Below the pieces are notes generated by a model. The model was not told where the DNA came from, made no database searches, and saw only the letters and a list, made by a program, of their open reading frames with translations. A DNA stretch of 64,000 bases from Blasia pusilla (Eukaryota > Marchantiophyta > Marchantiopsida > Blasiales). Location of the stretch: NCBI GenBank assembly GCA_050084515.1, contig CM114272.1, positions 19,716,001 to 19,780,000 of the forward strand. Direction: 5' to 3'. Shown here in pieces: positions 1 to 12,590 of the stretch. The position numbers and the translations under genes were made by a program. Every line of letters starts with the position of its first letter. Position 1 is the first letter of the stretch.

Positions 1-241
1 AATAAGATCAGGATCTCATCGATTAGATAAACTAGAAGTCCATAGTTGTGCTTGTTGTGTGTATGTGTTTTTTAGTTCTTGTGGGGTTGAACCATTTGAT
101 AAACGTGTTTTTCCTTCACACAACTTGAGAGCTATATTTGTGTAGGGATATGGAGCCAGCTGTTGCAGAGAGTGATTATTCCAATAGACAAGGTGAAGTA
201 GGAGTCCAATGTGAGAAGAACCAGAAATCTAGTGTGCATAG

Positions 242-1023
242 TCATGAGAAGACATAGGGAGTTGAGGCCTCAAGAGACTCCAACCATGAGGTGAGTATTT
301 CTTGACTATTGCTCCCATATGATGAGTCATGACCAAGAGATGCTAAGTTTGATAATGTTATTGTTCTTGATATTGCCCTTTGTGTTGTTGTTCCACAAAT
401 TTTTTTTCTTGTGAGGATCTTGTTCTCATATCTGCCTTCTTTTTGAAGCAAAACTTTTCATAGTAACCCTTTATCCCACATAAATTACAACATGGTGGAA
501 CCCTATTTATTTGATCTCAACCCCAACGATTTCCACCATCACGACCTTATGATTATATTTTGTAGTGGTTCGTAATTGGTTGAGTAAAGTTATATTGAGC
601 CTCTCTTCCTCCATATGCTTAATATCCACCATAACCACGGAAGCTTCTATGATGATCTCATCCTTTGTTTGATTCATTACTTGCAAATAACACACTCTCT
701 TGCATACAAGACGAATTTTCGCTGCCTACTAGGCGCATCTCCTAACTGATTAAGAGTGGGGCTAATTCTTGAAAGGTTGAATACGTCTCTCTCACAAAAA
801 TAGAGGTCTCAAAAGACTTGTAATCCTTGAGAAGGTTTCGAAGAGTGAAAAAAATCATATCACCATCTTCTACTGTTACTCCAATGCTATTCATTTGATC
901 AATAATATGTCTGATACTCAAAACATAATCATTGATGTTTTGCAATCCTTTCCTCATTTCATTCAATTGTTGTTTCAATTGAAGCTTTCTAGCCTTTGTA
1001 GATTTTTGGAACAGATTTTCCAA
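242..1023 (-). mobile_element. Copia-type gag relic (5' end of element)
   Basis: Minus-strand reading frames at 1023-742, 695-507 and 451-242 together resemble the gag of plant Ty1/Copia elements. The first contains the gag-type segments QQLNEMRKGLQNINDYV and DQMNSIGVTVEDGDM, typical of the UBN2/gag_2 family. A CCHC zinc knuckle lies near 490-445 as C-N-L-C-G-I-K-G-Y-Y-E-K-F-C, where the expected histidine is tyrosine. The frames are broken by stops and shifts, so no functional gag is made. An LTR and primer-binding site lie upstream on the same strand (above 1800). Pol would lie left of position 1, outside the window. Confidence 0.75.
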
Positions 1024-1800
1024 TGCATCCTAGGCCTCCTTTGGAATATCAATATCTTGAATAGAACAAATTATTGACAAATTGATCATTATTAAAATAT
1101 AGTGGATTACTTGCCTTACGCGTTTATTCCAACTGTGAACATTCAAGTCTATTGAGTCACCTTCTGGCTTTGCCCCATCATCTATGACAAGCTCCCATGG
1201 TTCTTGACCTATGAAAAAAATTCATTCGGAACTTCCACAAATTATAATTCCGCCTATCTAAATTTTTGTATATTATTACTGTTAAGGAATACTCCATGAA
1301 GAACGATTTTACTCGTAAAAACATAATTTCAAGCTCTCCACTCCTCCAATTGAAGGATGTATCACTCTTAAATAGAAATTGACCTGAAATTTGCCAATAT
1401 TGATCAACATTATGGAAGAACTAGTGGAAATTAGTCTATAGAGAGCAAACTACACAACTTTTCTTTACTAATCACACTTTCCTACACTGAATTATCTATA
1501 TATTGCAGGAACTCAAAATGTCAAAATCGAGCAATTTTGGGTGCGCTAGAAATCTCTTGAAGACCTCTACCAAATGGTCAAAATGGGCCTTTAACATCGT
1601 TCTAACCTACGCGGACCCAATTTGCTATACCGACCGAAAAAGCCTTAAAAACGCCTCCAAAGTTTTGTCAATGTTAGAGCTTTCCTTGAAATCTTCTACC
1701 ACTAAGCTGTGATTCAGATTTTCTTCTCCCAACCTAAAATTGTGCCTTCTCTTACCTCTCTTCTCTCCTCAAACACCAAAATTTCAATTGATATTCTCCT

Positions 1801-1815
1801 ATCGCTCTGATATCA
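1801..1815 (-). other. Copia primer-binding site
   Basis: Read on the minus strand this is TGATATCAGAGCGAT, one mismatch from the TGGTATCAGAGC that pairs with the 3' end of initiator tRNA-Met, the usual Copia primer. It directly follows the LTR end (...CTACA on the minus strand). This fixes the LTR boundary at 1815/1816 and the element's orientation as minus. Confidence 0.75.
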
Positions 1816-2150
1816 TGTAGAAAACAGCTAAAGAAGCATTAGTGGTGGGATACGACTCTCACACTCACACACCACCATTGAGAACAAAAGTTTTCAATGA
1901 GAGAACAAGTGGAGGCTGCTCCTCTCCTCAATACATAAGGTATGTACAAGCAACCCTAACCCTAATCCTAACGATAAGTTAGACTAATTATGATTAACTA
2001 ACCCTAGTTAAGATAATTGCGTTTAATTGACTTACCAAGATTAACTTCCCTACTTCGTGTGAGTACCAAATGTATCAGTTTGGATGTCCGATAAGCTTGA
2101 CTATAACTTAGTCTTCAAGAAATATGAATATATGCTATTTTGAGATCACT
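1816..2150 (-). repeat. Copia 5' LTR (copy 1)
   Basis: This LTR of roughly 310-335 bp begins TGTAGAAAAC on the plus strand, immediately next to the primer-binding site. The far end is not sharply defined; similarity to the copy at 48861-49180 fades near 2130-2150. Shared blocks include the TCTCACAC...CACACCA tract, a GAGTGGAGGCTG-like block, the CCCTAACCCTAA stretch and TTAACTAACCCTAGTTAAGATAAT. Both copies have the same orientation. Confidence 0.65.
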
Positions 2151-2401
2151 AGGATATATCTGAAAGAGGACCCTACTTAATGAAACTTTATTTCTTGACA
2201 AGGGTTTACCTGTGGACCTTAAGAACAAATTATTGCCGCTCATGGACCATAAATTTGTTGGAAGGCATAATGGATGGTAATGATAAGTTTGATTAATGCA
2301 AAAAAAATCTAAACTCGATACAAAAAAAGTCTTATTTTGGAATTTCCTACTCTATTCTACTTATAAACAAGCGTAGTTGTTTTGCACACAAAGTTAGCAA
2401 G

Positions 2402-3984
2402 TTAATCATGTCCTACCATAGAGCTAAGTTTGTTTTTTGGGCAGGTTTTTAATACCTCGTGAATACACGAATAGTGTATAGACGTGTGGTTGTCTAAGCT
2501 AGAAGGTCTGTTGCGATACAAAGTGACAGGATATATGCAAGGTAAGGATGCATTTTTATATATGTAAGTTCTCCATGAAGGTGAGTTTGAATCAATGTAC
2601 TTCACGACATGAGAACGAAAAATTATGGGTATTTGCATTGAACTTAGAGGATACAGTACGATTCGAAACCATTAATGATACTAATCTTAGTCTTACGTTG
2701 TCTAATCCTTCTAGTCTAAGACTTCTTGCTGATTCAATGTCAATATAGAGGGATCCTATTGGCTTAGATTTGAGTTCATATTTTAGTAAGTAGAAAGACC
2801 AATGAGTGTTGGTTACGCGCTGAATATTCTTGTGAGCACTCCAATACAACAATATTGTGGGATGGTAAGGTATCATACTTCTATGTTCGTGGGAGGGTCC
2901 AAGGTAATGTGAATGGGGCCATGACAAGTGCCATGGATATGCCAACTTCATCAGAACTGCAAAATTTACAATATGGGCGATGAGTCTTAGTTTCACGTAT
3001 TGTATTTGTGCGATCCTTACATCTATGTATCTGCTTAGTTTTGAAGTATGTGGCTAGGAGATGGCTTGACTCACTAGAACTCTAAGGAAGTTTTGATGTA
3101 GAATAATTGGAAATGTTTTGGGGGATATAAGCACATATCTCTAAACTTAGATGTTCAATATCATCAATATCAACCCATAGTATTATATGACAATGCAGAC
3201 TACCTCTACCTTGAAGTTCATATCTAAGTACATAGTCTACTATGTTTCCAAAAAATTTGGACGTGAGAATATAAATTGGGATACGAATGTATGTAGGAGT
3301 GTATGGAAGAGTTGTGCGCATTTAGTTGGTGCATCCCTCCATGTAAAATTACTGTTGAATGTTTGGAGTAATATTTCAATGTTATTAATCTCAGCCCGTC
3401 TAGTCTTCGACACTTCATTTGAGGTGAGAGAGAGTAAGGAAAAAGTGAGGCGTACCCCGATTATGGTCCATGGATTTAAGGTCTTTCAAGTGGCGTCTAT
3501 GCCATGATGGGCTGACTAGCAACTAAGGACTTACTAAGTGTTAAGATAAATGGTAGTATAGGTCTTCTTGAGCTATATTAGGTTTTTTTCCTAAGCTTGT
3601 CTAGGTCTCTATTCAATATGAATTTTTTGCGAAGCTGAGCACAGAGAAAGTGATTGGTGTAACACATATAGATGATCAAAGAATATGGTTGTTATAATGA
3701 GGAAGGAATGAATAATTGTTTAGATCTTGCTTTCATATAATCAGAAAAAGAAATTTCATAAGAAAAAAAACTTAAAGATATGGAAATAGAAATGGGAAGA
3801 CACCTCTCTCTATAGTCAAGCCTTTCTCTAAAGATTTACCAGAGGAACCTATAAGGAAGCTTTCTCTACTGTTTGCCTCGATCTTGCCTAATTGAGATGC
3901 ATCCATTCTTAGATATGTTTGACGGTTTCCTTCTAGTCGTTGATATTGTATATGCAACATTGTGGAGTACATGAATCTCTTCAT
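2402..3984 (-). mobile_element. Helitron Rep (Helitron_like_N) relic
   Basis: Minus-strand frames read in order like the N-terminal half of a plant RepHel protein. Near 3984-3775 there is a block ending IERGVFPFLFP. Near 3490-3430 comes GTPHFFLTL. At 3321-3082 comes YELQGRGSLHCHIILWVD, which contains the HUH nuclease motif as H-C-H. At 2996-2592 comes MIPYHPTILLYWSAHKNIQR followed by WSFYLLKYELKS. At 2638-2402 comes HPVTLYRNRPSSLDN. These match the usual domain order, but stops and frameshifts separate the blocks. No helicase domain, 5' TC or 3' hairpin-CTRR end was located. It is a dead fragment, bordered on its downstream side by the Copia LTR. Confidence 0.75.
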
Positions 3985-6900
3985 GATAAGGTTCGTGGTT
4001 CATATTATGAGTAATATGTCCTTTCTCTTAAGAGGTGCGTAGGATTTCCTCTACAGTACTGTTGGGCAAAATAACAAAGGGATTAGGTAACTCAAGAAGA
4101 GCTTTGTTATCTCTAAAGAGTGGGTTTATATTGAGATTTATGAGCATCACCTTCTAGATACTATGTATGATTTGGTGAACACTTTCAGTAGAAGTTGTGT
4201 TTATGTTCCACCCAACTAATGGGTTATCTAATAGAGACGTGGGCTGGAAAAAAACCTTTGTGAAATCCATAAATATTTTTTAATACCAATGCGAGAATCC
4301 ACTTTAGACAAAAGTTGCAGGCGTAAGGGATTGGCGGAGAGTATGTCTCTTATTTAGGCATGAGTCATATATGAATTGAAATTGGTCCTCGACTCTGATA
4401 TACTACACAAATTGCAAATATGAAATTCACCAAGTCTTCGGATTATGAAGGATGTAAGAAACCCATTGCATAAAGCATATGGTGGGTACTCACTAGAATT
4501 TAGAATACACATTTATGCACACGGTGTGGGAAAAAGCACATGGCCACAATAACTACAACACTGTAAATGATCTATAAATTTATCGCATAAATTCCTCCAT
4601 TTTGAAAGGAGTTGGTTGATAATTGGCCAATGATAGCTCACGGGTCTACAAGTGAGTCTGAGGAGCCTAAATGTTCTTTCTCTAGCCTTCTCTCTTTTAG
4701 TAGAAAAGAAGTTCTCGGAAAGCTTCCAAAGTTGTCAGCTTGCTTCACAGAGATTCTTGTAATATCCTGGATGATGTTCCCTTGTGGATTGGTTGTGCTG
4801 AGTTATTATTCCTCTACTTATAGTTCTATTTTCAAGTTGTAGTATATGCAAGTTATAGTTAGTTTGTGTATAGATGTTTTCTCTGTTTCTCCTTGGTGCC
4901 ATTATAGCAGTGAGATGGGGGTAGTCAAGAAATTATAGTGATTGGACAGTTATAATGACTATAGGATTTCAAATTTTGCTATAAAGGTTCAATAGAAAAG
5001 GGCATATTATGGATTATAGGGTACATGACTGAAATACAATATGAAGTACATCTAGTTGTGTTAAGAGATTTGGAGTTTATCTTTAATCTAGATGGTGTTA
5101 TGAAATTGAGCGGTTGTGGTTGAGATGTAAAGTTAAGAGTAAAAAGAGGAGAGACCTTCAAGGGTTCGTCACCTTCAACTTAATTTATCTAGTTTCTCTT
5201 ATCACTCTCGAGTGGATGACATCGGGCTTGCTTGCTCTTCCAACGAGAGTGTATTACCCCTATTGGAAGAGTGACTTGACCATGGTCTCTTCTTCAAGAG
5301 TTTTCGAGAGTCTGATGTATGTGGAGATGATTGTTTGGAGAGACTTATCATTTTAGGAAATTTCTTGTCATTCTAAAGATAGTGGATGGATTTGGGCTTG
5401 TTACTTTTTCCATGAGAGTGGATTATCCCTTTTGGGAGAGCAACTCCACCAAAATCCATTCTTGAGGAGAATAGTGGATATCCGGCAATCATGAATTGGG
5501 GTGAAGCGTGATTCGTACACGATTTCCCTTTTCTTAATCCATACCACGTAAAGGTTCTCTTCGTAGATAGTTTCTTGTTTACTCATTATTTAGTCTACCA
5601 TTTTGGAGAGGCATTTATAAACCATGCCATCCAATCACCAACTCCGGTGATACTTTCTATTGTCACGCATAGAAGGACTTGGGATTATACTTTGTATGTC
5701 CTTATATAGCAATCTATGGATATAAATAGGCTTTCTTGAATAGGGTTTAATACTAGTTGTGCCATTTTTCTTGTGTACAAGCGTAAAGTAGTTTACAAGG
5801 ATTTCATAGTTAGGAATTTCAGGGTTAGATATTATGAAGACGTGATTGCCTCGGAAACTATCACTTGTGATTCTTTTCGTGAGAGAATGGAGAGTGTATA
5901 TAGTGATTCTATACTGAATAGGAGAACTTATTAGAGAATTCACCTTATATCAACGCTTCCGTTCCCCCCTTCCTCGAAAAAAAGCTATCGAGGTGACAAC
6001 GCTTTCACGCCTGATTATCCAAAAAAAAATTGATAAAAAAAATGCACATACACATCTCTAGGAGTACCTAGACAAAAAAAAAATCCCCCTTTCCCCTTTA
6101 CATCTTTCTCATGTAAAATCAGAGTTTTCAAGCAACCTAATCCATAAAATGGCATTTGATGATACCATATGGTCATATGGCAATAAGTGAGCCTCAACAC
6201 ACAACCAATAAACATCATATTTGCAACAAGTTCATGAATAAGTATCACATTTATTGCCATTCCACTCCATGAAGCAAACTAACAAGTCATTACAAACGTA
6301 ACCAAAGGAAATGTCCAGAGAATAAAAAAATTTGTTGTAAAAAATTTACCTTATTTCCTCTAGTTCTACCAAGTATGTCTAGCCTATTACAAATAGGTTC
6401 CAGAAAAATACATGTATTTTACAAATATGATCTTAAATCCAAAACATCCTTGAGGTACGATTGTACAAGCATCATGCCATAAAAAACCTACTAAAAAAAT
6501 GAGGTACTCTGATAATATGAGATTGGTACCGACATTTTGGGAGAATGCAACAACCACGCGATAAGTTTGAATATTATGGCCCAAGGATAGGCTTGGGATG
6601 AGAAATTTTGTTTCACCTAGCTTCAAGTTTTTTTCTCTTCAATTACATAACACTCTACAATTTTATTGTAATTCTTTCAATCTCTTTCCTTAATATGACA
6701 TTATGTTTCCTATTTCACTTTTCCTCCCATCAATCTAGGATTTCATTGCTACAATTTCAAACTTCTATCTTCTTCATGATAAACCAAGCATCTAAAAGAG
6801 GCTCTCAATACAAAAAGGTTGACTTCAAAGAGACAAGTCTTACCCATGTGCAAGCAAATAGACTATTTTCACTATTATATGTAAGGATTGGACTTAATTA

Positions 6901-8545
6901 GTTACGCGCGTTATGGCATGAGTTTCAACTATCTTTGGAACGAAATACTCATAGATTTGACCACCATAAAAGCTTCGCATTTGCTCACACGCATGAAATT
7001 AGTAAAATCCAATCGAGTTTTTTTGAATTCATACCTATTCCATGCGAAAGAATAAATCCTTTTGTTATCCCTATCCTACTACAATTTGAATGGTCAAATT
7101 TTGCATGTACCTCCCAAAATGTAATTTTTGATAGAGTAACCTATCAACCTACTATCCAAGCAAGTGTAAATACAACTGAAAATCATTAAGATAACTCACA
7201 CAGATATTTGAATAGTTGGAATTCCTATTTACGTTGACAAATAGCTTAGTAGTTCCTACGTTATCATGTGAATGTGTGAAACCAAACTAACAATTTACAT
7301 TTTGTGATGAAAGAATTCATTTAACAACAATTCCCATAAGGAGTCCTACCATCATGTCCTATACATGCTTCAAGCTTGCATAATGTGAGAATTTTTTTGA
7401 TAACGCTCATAATTTTGGGATCAATAAGGATTTTTAGTACTTAACATATGCAATTTTGTATAAGACAATGGTTTCAATTGGTAGTTTTATTAAAATTATC
7501 TACCACTACCTATTTTTGTACATTTTTGTTTCTACCTTCCATGTGCTTTGCTTCACTACAGGCCATTGATTATCAATATTAGAATTTTGTAGCCTTCTTT
7601 ATGTTACCATTTACAAGTGACACGAGTGGGCACGTATTTCTTGAATGGTACTTATCTCTATTAATATCTGATAATGATATTAATTGCATTACTTTCTATA
7701 TGATATACTTATAATATATATTTTTTACATTACTTTTAGTTAGAATTATACAATCTTAGTTTTAATGAGAGTAATTTTATTCCATCTATTTTTCATGAGA
7801 AAATTCATATGTGCATTCATTTTTTTACTAGCCTTTTCCATCTTATAGATATGCACGAGGGCCTTCGAAATAACCATATAACACTTGCTCAACTTCTTCA
7901 TCCATAATAGCTACCACGCTATCCTTCCTCTTTTCCACAAGTTCACTCATACCATCCAAGGTCAACAATACCATTAGATGTTTATGAAGCTGAATTGTCC
8001 AAATTGGATGACCTTCAAATCCATATCAATAATCTCAATAGAAAGTTTGACTTTCTTGATGATCTTAACTTGGATTTGAACAAAGAGAATAAGACTCATA
8101 TGGAACTTGTAAAGTACTACAAGAGAAGGTTATACAAAATGAGTTTAGGTTTAATTTTCTAGAACTGTTGGATATAACTCCAAGAATTATTTGGATTCTT
8201 CCACTCTACAACTTATAGTTACTCAAAAAATAATCTATATAATTATAGAGATATTTTATATATGCATAATTGATGTTTTTTTGTTACGACGGATAAAGAA
8301 TAGTTCTGAAATCTAAATCTTTGATTGCATATATTTATAGCTTGTTTTCAATCATACTATTTCCAGATCTATCACCAATTTTTAGGCATATTGTAATTAT
8401 TGAAGGCACAATATCTTTTAAATATTAGAATTCACTTCTATAGGATTTGGAAATTACTTTGCTCCATATACCCTCTCGTCCTTGACCATGATAATTTTAT
8501 GTAATTAGATTTTAGTACTCAACATTTCTAAAATTACTTTCCAAA
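3985..8545. other. Gene-poor AT-rich stretch
   Basis: No recognisable gene was found. Short frames exist on both strands but none shows a known motif or plausible splicing. Two diverged copies of one sequence, each with the block GAGAGTGxATTAxCCC followed by GGxAGAG, lie near 5225-5310 and 5395-5480, suggesting an old tandem duplication. The 7.4-8.5 kb part is very AT-rich. This is most likely decayed transposon or intergenic sequence. Confidence 0.5.
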
Positions 8546-8864
8546 CCAAGGTTGCATGTGGACAAAGTCCTTGTCGGTGGACTTATGTTCGTCTTATGGA
8601 AGGACTTTTCAATGTGGGCCCTATCTCCCCCTTCTTTCTCATCCCCCTATCTGGGTCCATATTTTTTAATTTCACGTCTCTTCTTCTTCTTCCACCTCCA
8701 TTCCCTCCCCCATATTGCCCCACCCGCCCTTGCCTTGCCTTGCCTTCCACCACGAGTTGTAAGTGTGGGCACCACCTCTTGTAATTCATGTTTGTGGATA
8801 TGTCCACACTTGTCCATCCATGTCTGCCCTAGAGATGGACTTGTCCATTTTTGCGCAACCATGG
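8546..8864. mobile_element. MITE-like element, copy A
   Basis: A 319-bp element with imperfect terminal inverted repeats. The left end reads CCAAGGTTGCATGTGGAC and the right end, reverse-complemented, reads CCATGGTTGCGC...GGACAAGTCC. The flanks are TCCAAA (8540-8545) and TCTAAA (8865-8870), a possible 6-bp target-site duplication with one mismatch. The interior is rich in CT and GGAC/GTCC motifs and has no credible ORF. It matches the element at 31441-31693 in ends and interior. Confidence 0.55.
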
Positions 8865-9656
8865 TCTAAACAGATAGAATTCACAATATGTACCGTACCA
8901 CACACAAACTTACATTGTAATCTTGGAAATACACTAACTATCATGCATCTAGCTAGTTCTTAACACGCTACACATCTACTTCCCTCTATGGAACGTGTAG
9001 ACTTTCATAATAATTATTCAAAACTAGTTTGCGGCCCTTTGAGAGCCCGAGATCGAGGAAAGAAAGGAAAAAAATCATTATGACTCATGAGTGGAGGACA
9101 CCTAGATAGGCTACATGGAATGGAAAAAAATTGCAATTGCTTGTAGGGGTGTAATGAATGTGCACCCATCCACTATCATACACATGATTACATTTTACAT
9201 TCATGTTTAATTTCAGGGTCTTAAATGATACTTCCTTTACTATTACCCACATTATAAGTCCTCTTTTCCAAAGATAACATGGAAGAACTTTTGAATAGTT
9301 ACGAACCCTACTTCCACCTCATGCAATAACTTTTACCATTTCTACAAGTATTCTACTACCAGTTAGGATCTGTTAGGGACCCTACAATGCAAGGATCCAT
9401 GTTATTTAATGTCTTTATACATATATACTATATACACGCCTGCATTCATAAAATTAATTAATTAAAATTTTTTTCTATAATAGAGATAGATGCAATGCGT
9501 CATAAATTCCTAAGTTCAGAAAAACATGTGTTGAACTCTCAAGTTTTGCCATTCTAGAGTCTGAAACGCTCCTCAAATAATAGTATAGATTATGTTATAC
9601 AACCACTACACTCAAGACCTTTTCTTTTAACAAGTTGGCTCCACACTAGTCTTAGT
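8865..9656. other. 3' flank of the ABCB NBD2 block, no gene seen
   Basis: AT-rich sequence without coding signals that I can recognise. It lies downstream, in the minus sense, of the NBD2 stop codon. Confidence 0.4.
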
Positions 9657-10367
9657 TTAAGAAATTTTAGTTGCTAGACTTTGTGTCTTGACTAAGTGAT
9701 AATAACCGCCTTCCTTTGCAAGAAGCTCAGAATGGGAACCTTGCTCTAGGATATTACCATCTTGAATGACAAAAATAGAATCCGCACCTCGGATGGTGGA
9801 CAACCGGTGAGCAATGATGATTGTCGTCCGATTTTGCATTATCCTAGCCAACGCTTCAAGAACAACCTTCTCCAATTCAGAATCCAAAGAAGATGTCGCT
9901 TCATCAAGCAAAAGAATAGCACAATTCTTCAGGATGGCCCTAGCAATCGATATCCTTTGTCTTTGACCACCAGAGAGTTTAATCCCTCTCTCTCCAATTT
10001 TGGTCTGGTAACCAGAAGGAAGACCGTTGATGAAATTGTGGGCATAGGCGGATTTTGCTGCTTCAATCACCTCCGACTCGGAAATTATTCCATCCATTCC
10101 GTATATGATGTTTTCGTAAATAGTGGCGCTGAAGAGAGCAGGTTCTTGTTGCACAAGAGAGATATGTCCCCTCAAAGATTTGAGATGGTATTTGCGGATG
10201 TCTAAATTATCGATCATGATATGTCCACATGTTGGATCGTAGAACCTCTCCAGAAGAGCAACAATGGAGCTTTTCCCCGATCCACTCATCCCTACAATAG
10301 CTAGATTATGACCGCTTTGCACTCTCAGATTCAAGTCTTGGAAGATTAAAATGTAGGACTTTTTTAA
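9657..10367 (-). CDS. ABCB transporter, C-terminal nucleotide-binding domain (last exon or relic)
   Basis: One uninterrupted minus-strand frame encodes a complete second nucleotide-binding domain of a P-glycoprotein/ABCB transporter. It carries FQDLNLRV, Walker [10 protein letters not shown], the Q-loop in QQEPALF, signature LSGGQRQR, Walker [14 protein letters not shown], and an H-loop in [11 protein letters not shown], and stops with TAA at 9659-9657. Plant ABCB genes often encode NBD2 in one terminal exon, so this is probably the last exon of the gene at 16676-22757. No ATG precedes it. The bases just upstream look like a decayed version of the expected FxHVxFSYPxRP segment, and the splice acceptor is unclear. 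The preceding coding for TM11-TM12 is not visible, and the sequence is more AT-rich than exons 1-10. It could therefore be a separate paralogue relic. Confidence 0.8.
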   Translation of the reverse strand, partial: LKKSYILIFQDLNLRVQSGHNLAIVGMSGSGKSSIVALLERFYDPTCGHIMIDNLDIRKYHLKSLRGHISLVQQEPALFSATIYENIIYGMDGIISESEVIEAAKSAYAHNFINGLPSGYQTKIGERGIKLSGGQRQRISIARAILKNCAILLLDEATSSLDSELEKVVLEALARIMQNRTTIIIAHRLSTIRGADSIFVIQDGNILEQGSHSELLAKEGGYYHLVKTQSLATKIS

Positions 10368-10370
10368 CAA

Positions 10371-12590
10371 GACAAATGGAATTTGGGAGATGAAAAAACT
10401 TCAAAATTCCCACAAAGAGAGAACTATTATGAGGCTCACTTATAATACGAATCGATGGGATAAAAACCAAATTTATTTGGTGTATGATCAAAAGCAAGGC
10501 TAATAAGGGATTAAAACTTGTTCTTGATGGCATGGAGTCTATGATAAAGAGATGGAAATCTTTTTATTAAACTAGATTCCTTGGGGTGCGGCGGATGCCT
10601 CGCATAAATATGGCAGTATCCTAGTTCCCTAGTAGCCTCCCATATGTTGGAGTTCTTAGGGTATCTCCATCCTACTAAAATAATGTTGGGTGGGACTTTA
10701 CCTTCCAATCTAGGAGGTAATCCACATCTTATATTGCAAACAATTATGACACAATGTCATATCAATCTCTAGTTTCCAAAATTACAATGTGATGGGACAT
10801 GAAAGGGATAAAAAATATTAACAATTAAGCATCTCACATACTCTCACTACAATCCAAAACAAAAAGAAATTCCCATAGGATAGTCATGTTCCTAACATCT
10901 CCTTACAAACCCTAACATCTCGTAAATGAAACAAATGGCCAAGAGGGTAGGAATATGTCTTAATAAATTTTTATAAATTGGTTGCACCCAATTTATAAAA
11001 AAATTTAAGGGCATTTACCAATGAGAATGGATAAATCGAATTGGGATCAATTTGGGAAAAATGGCTTCAACTATGTGGCTAAATGCATCAAGAGTCCCTT
11101 TAGTGAAAACGTCCTAAACATCGAGTTGCTCTAGATAAGTGAAGACTTATTGATGCCCAAAGAATTGAAAGATTCTCATGGAGTCTCGTGTAGACGTAGA
11201 GCCCCTTTGAGACACACTAATACTAGTGGATGCTGGTGCGATGCATGGATTAATGATGGGTAATTTAAATTACCCATCATTCAAGTAAATTATGCCCCCA
11301 AAATTGTTAAGTGGCTTCTTAAAATCAATTTAGAACAGCTTGACTTGTTGAGAAATCCAATGATCCTATTGGCTAAGAGGGTCAAATGTCAATTGGAGAG
11401 GAATTTGGAAATTAAAGGGGCACTCTCCAATACTAATATAGACCAACCATTGAGAAGGAGAAGAAGGAAGAAAAACTTGACAATTAATTCTTTGGGCGTC
11501 AATAAGTACGTATTAAGTCTTGACTTATCTTTGGAAAAGGAAGAACAACTAATTTGAACTAGCTAATTAAAGACTCACATACTACTCCAAGACCACCATG
11601 ATTCCATGCGCCATGGCCCCATACCATTGGGAGTAACTTAGTAAGGATATTATTTCTACAATCCGCTCATAAAAATTGGAAAAAAAATTCCTCTTTTATG
11701 GAGGAGTAGATTACCAATTAGGGCATATCAACTATTATACTCAAAATTCAATCTTCACTCTATAACTAGGTATTTATGGCTTATAACATTGCCATAGGGT
11801 GTTTTGCTTTGTGTTGATATTCACAAGATAGTTAAAAGACATCTCCATCATCTCACAAGGTGCAAGACTTTTAGTTGTATTAAGGTCACTTCCATATCTT
11901 GAACTTGGTTCCCAAAAAATAGTCAAAAGAGATATCTTCTTTGGGTTATCCATAAGAAGATTTTTTTCCCATGATAGGCTTGTAATTTTTCTAAATTCTT
12001 AACCGTTGACGTAGACAAGTCATAGACACTTATGACCATGGGTCCTCCTTCTCTAGGTCAGGGATTATTCTTATTGGGGGTTTGAGACTATAACCCGTTC
12101 GCGATGGGAATCAAACAGATCACCTTCTGCACGGCTGGATCATAATACTTTTTAGCTCCACCTGGCTATCCAAAGTTTAACAAGGAGAGGGAGGTATAGA
12201 TTCTTGTTGGCCATATTACCGAGAAGAGGATTAGAGTATGATTAAGGGGAAGAAAACAAAATTTGGACAAGTAACATAGCATGATATGATCCCAATCACC
12301 ACTTGGCCATTGAAACATCCAAGAGACTGTAGTCATTAACTAGTGTCTGTCGTAGCCTTGCAACGATAGACCCTACGCTCTGGTTGGAAAATGCTTGAGA
12401 CTAGGATGGATGTAGGAGAGGAAGAAGAGAAGAAGGTACCATATGAAAAGAGGGAGACACTCTCAAATAGTGTGAGTGTTAACCAAACAACGTGTCAGTG
12501 CGGAGCTTCCAAGTGTCAACCAAGAAACTCTTCACCACACCATATACTTTATCTGATTGGGATCCCCAATAGACAATACTTACTATTGCA
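10371..12590. other. Intron or inter-fragment DNA, no ABCB exon seen
   Basis: This lies between the NBD2 block and the LINE. I looked on the minus strand for the missing ABCB motifs (GGxGGD, NIRTVAAF, ETLALAP, IRGxIEFxHV) and found none. The small frames present show no family signature. Confidence 0.4.

Noticed and set aside
9762-10205. 147-codon plus frame
   Set aside because: It is the antisense shadow of the conserved ABCB NBD2 coding sequence.
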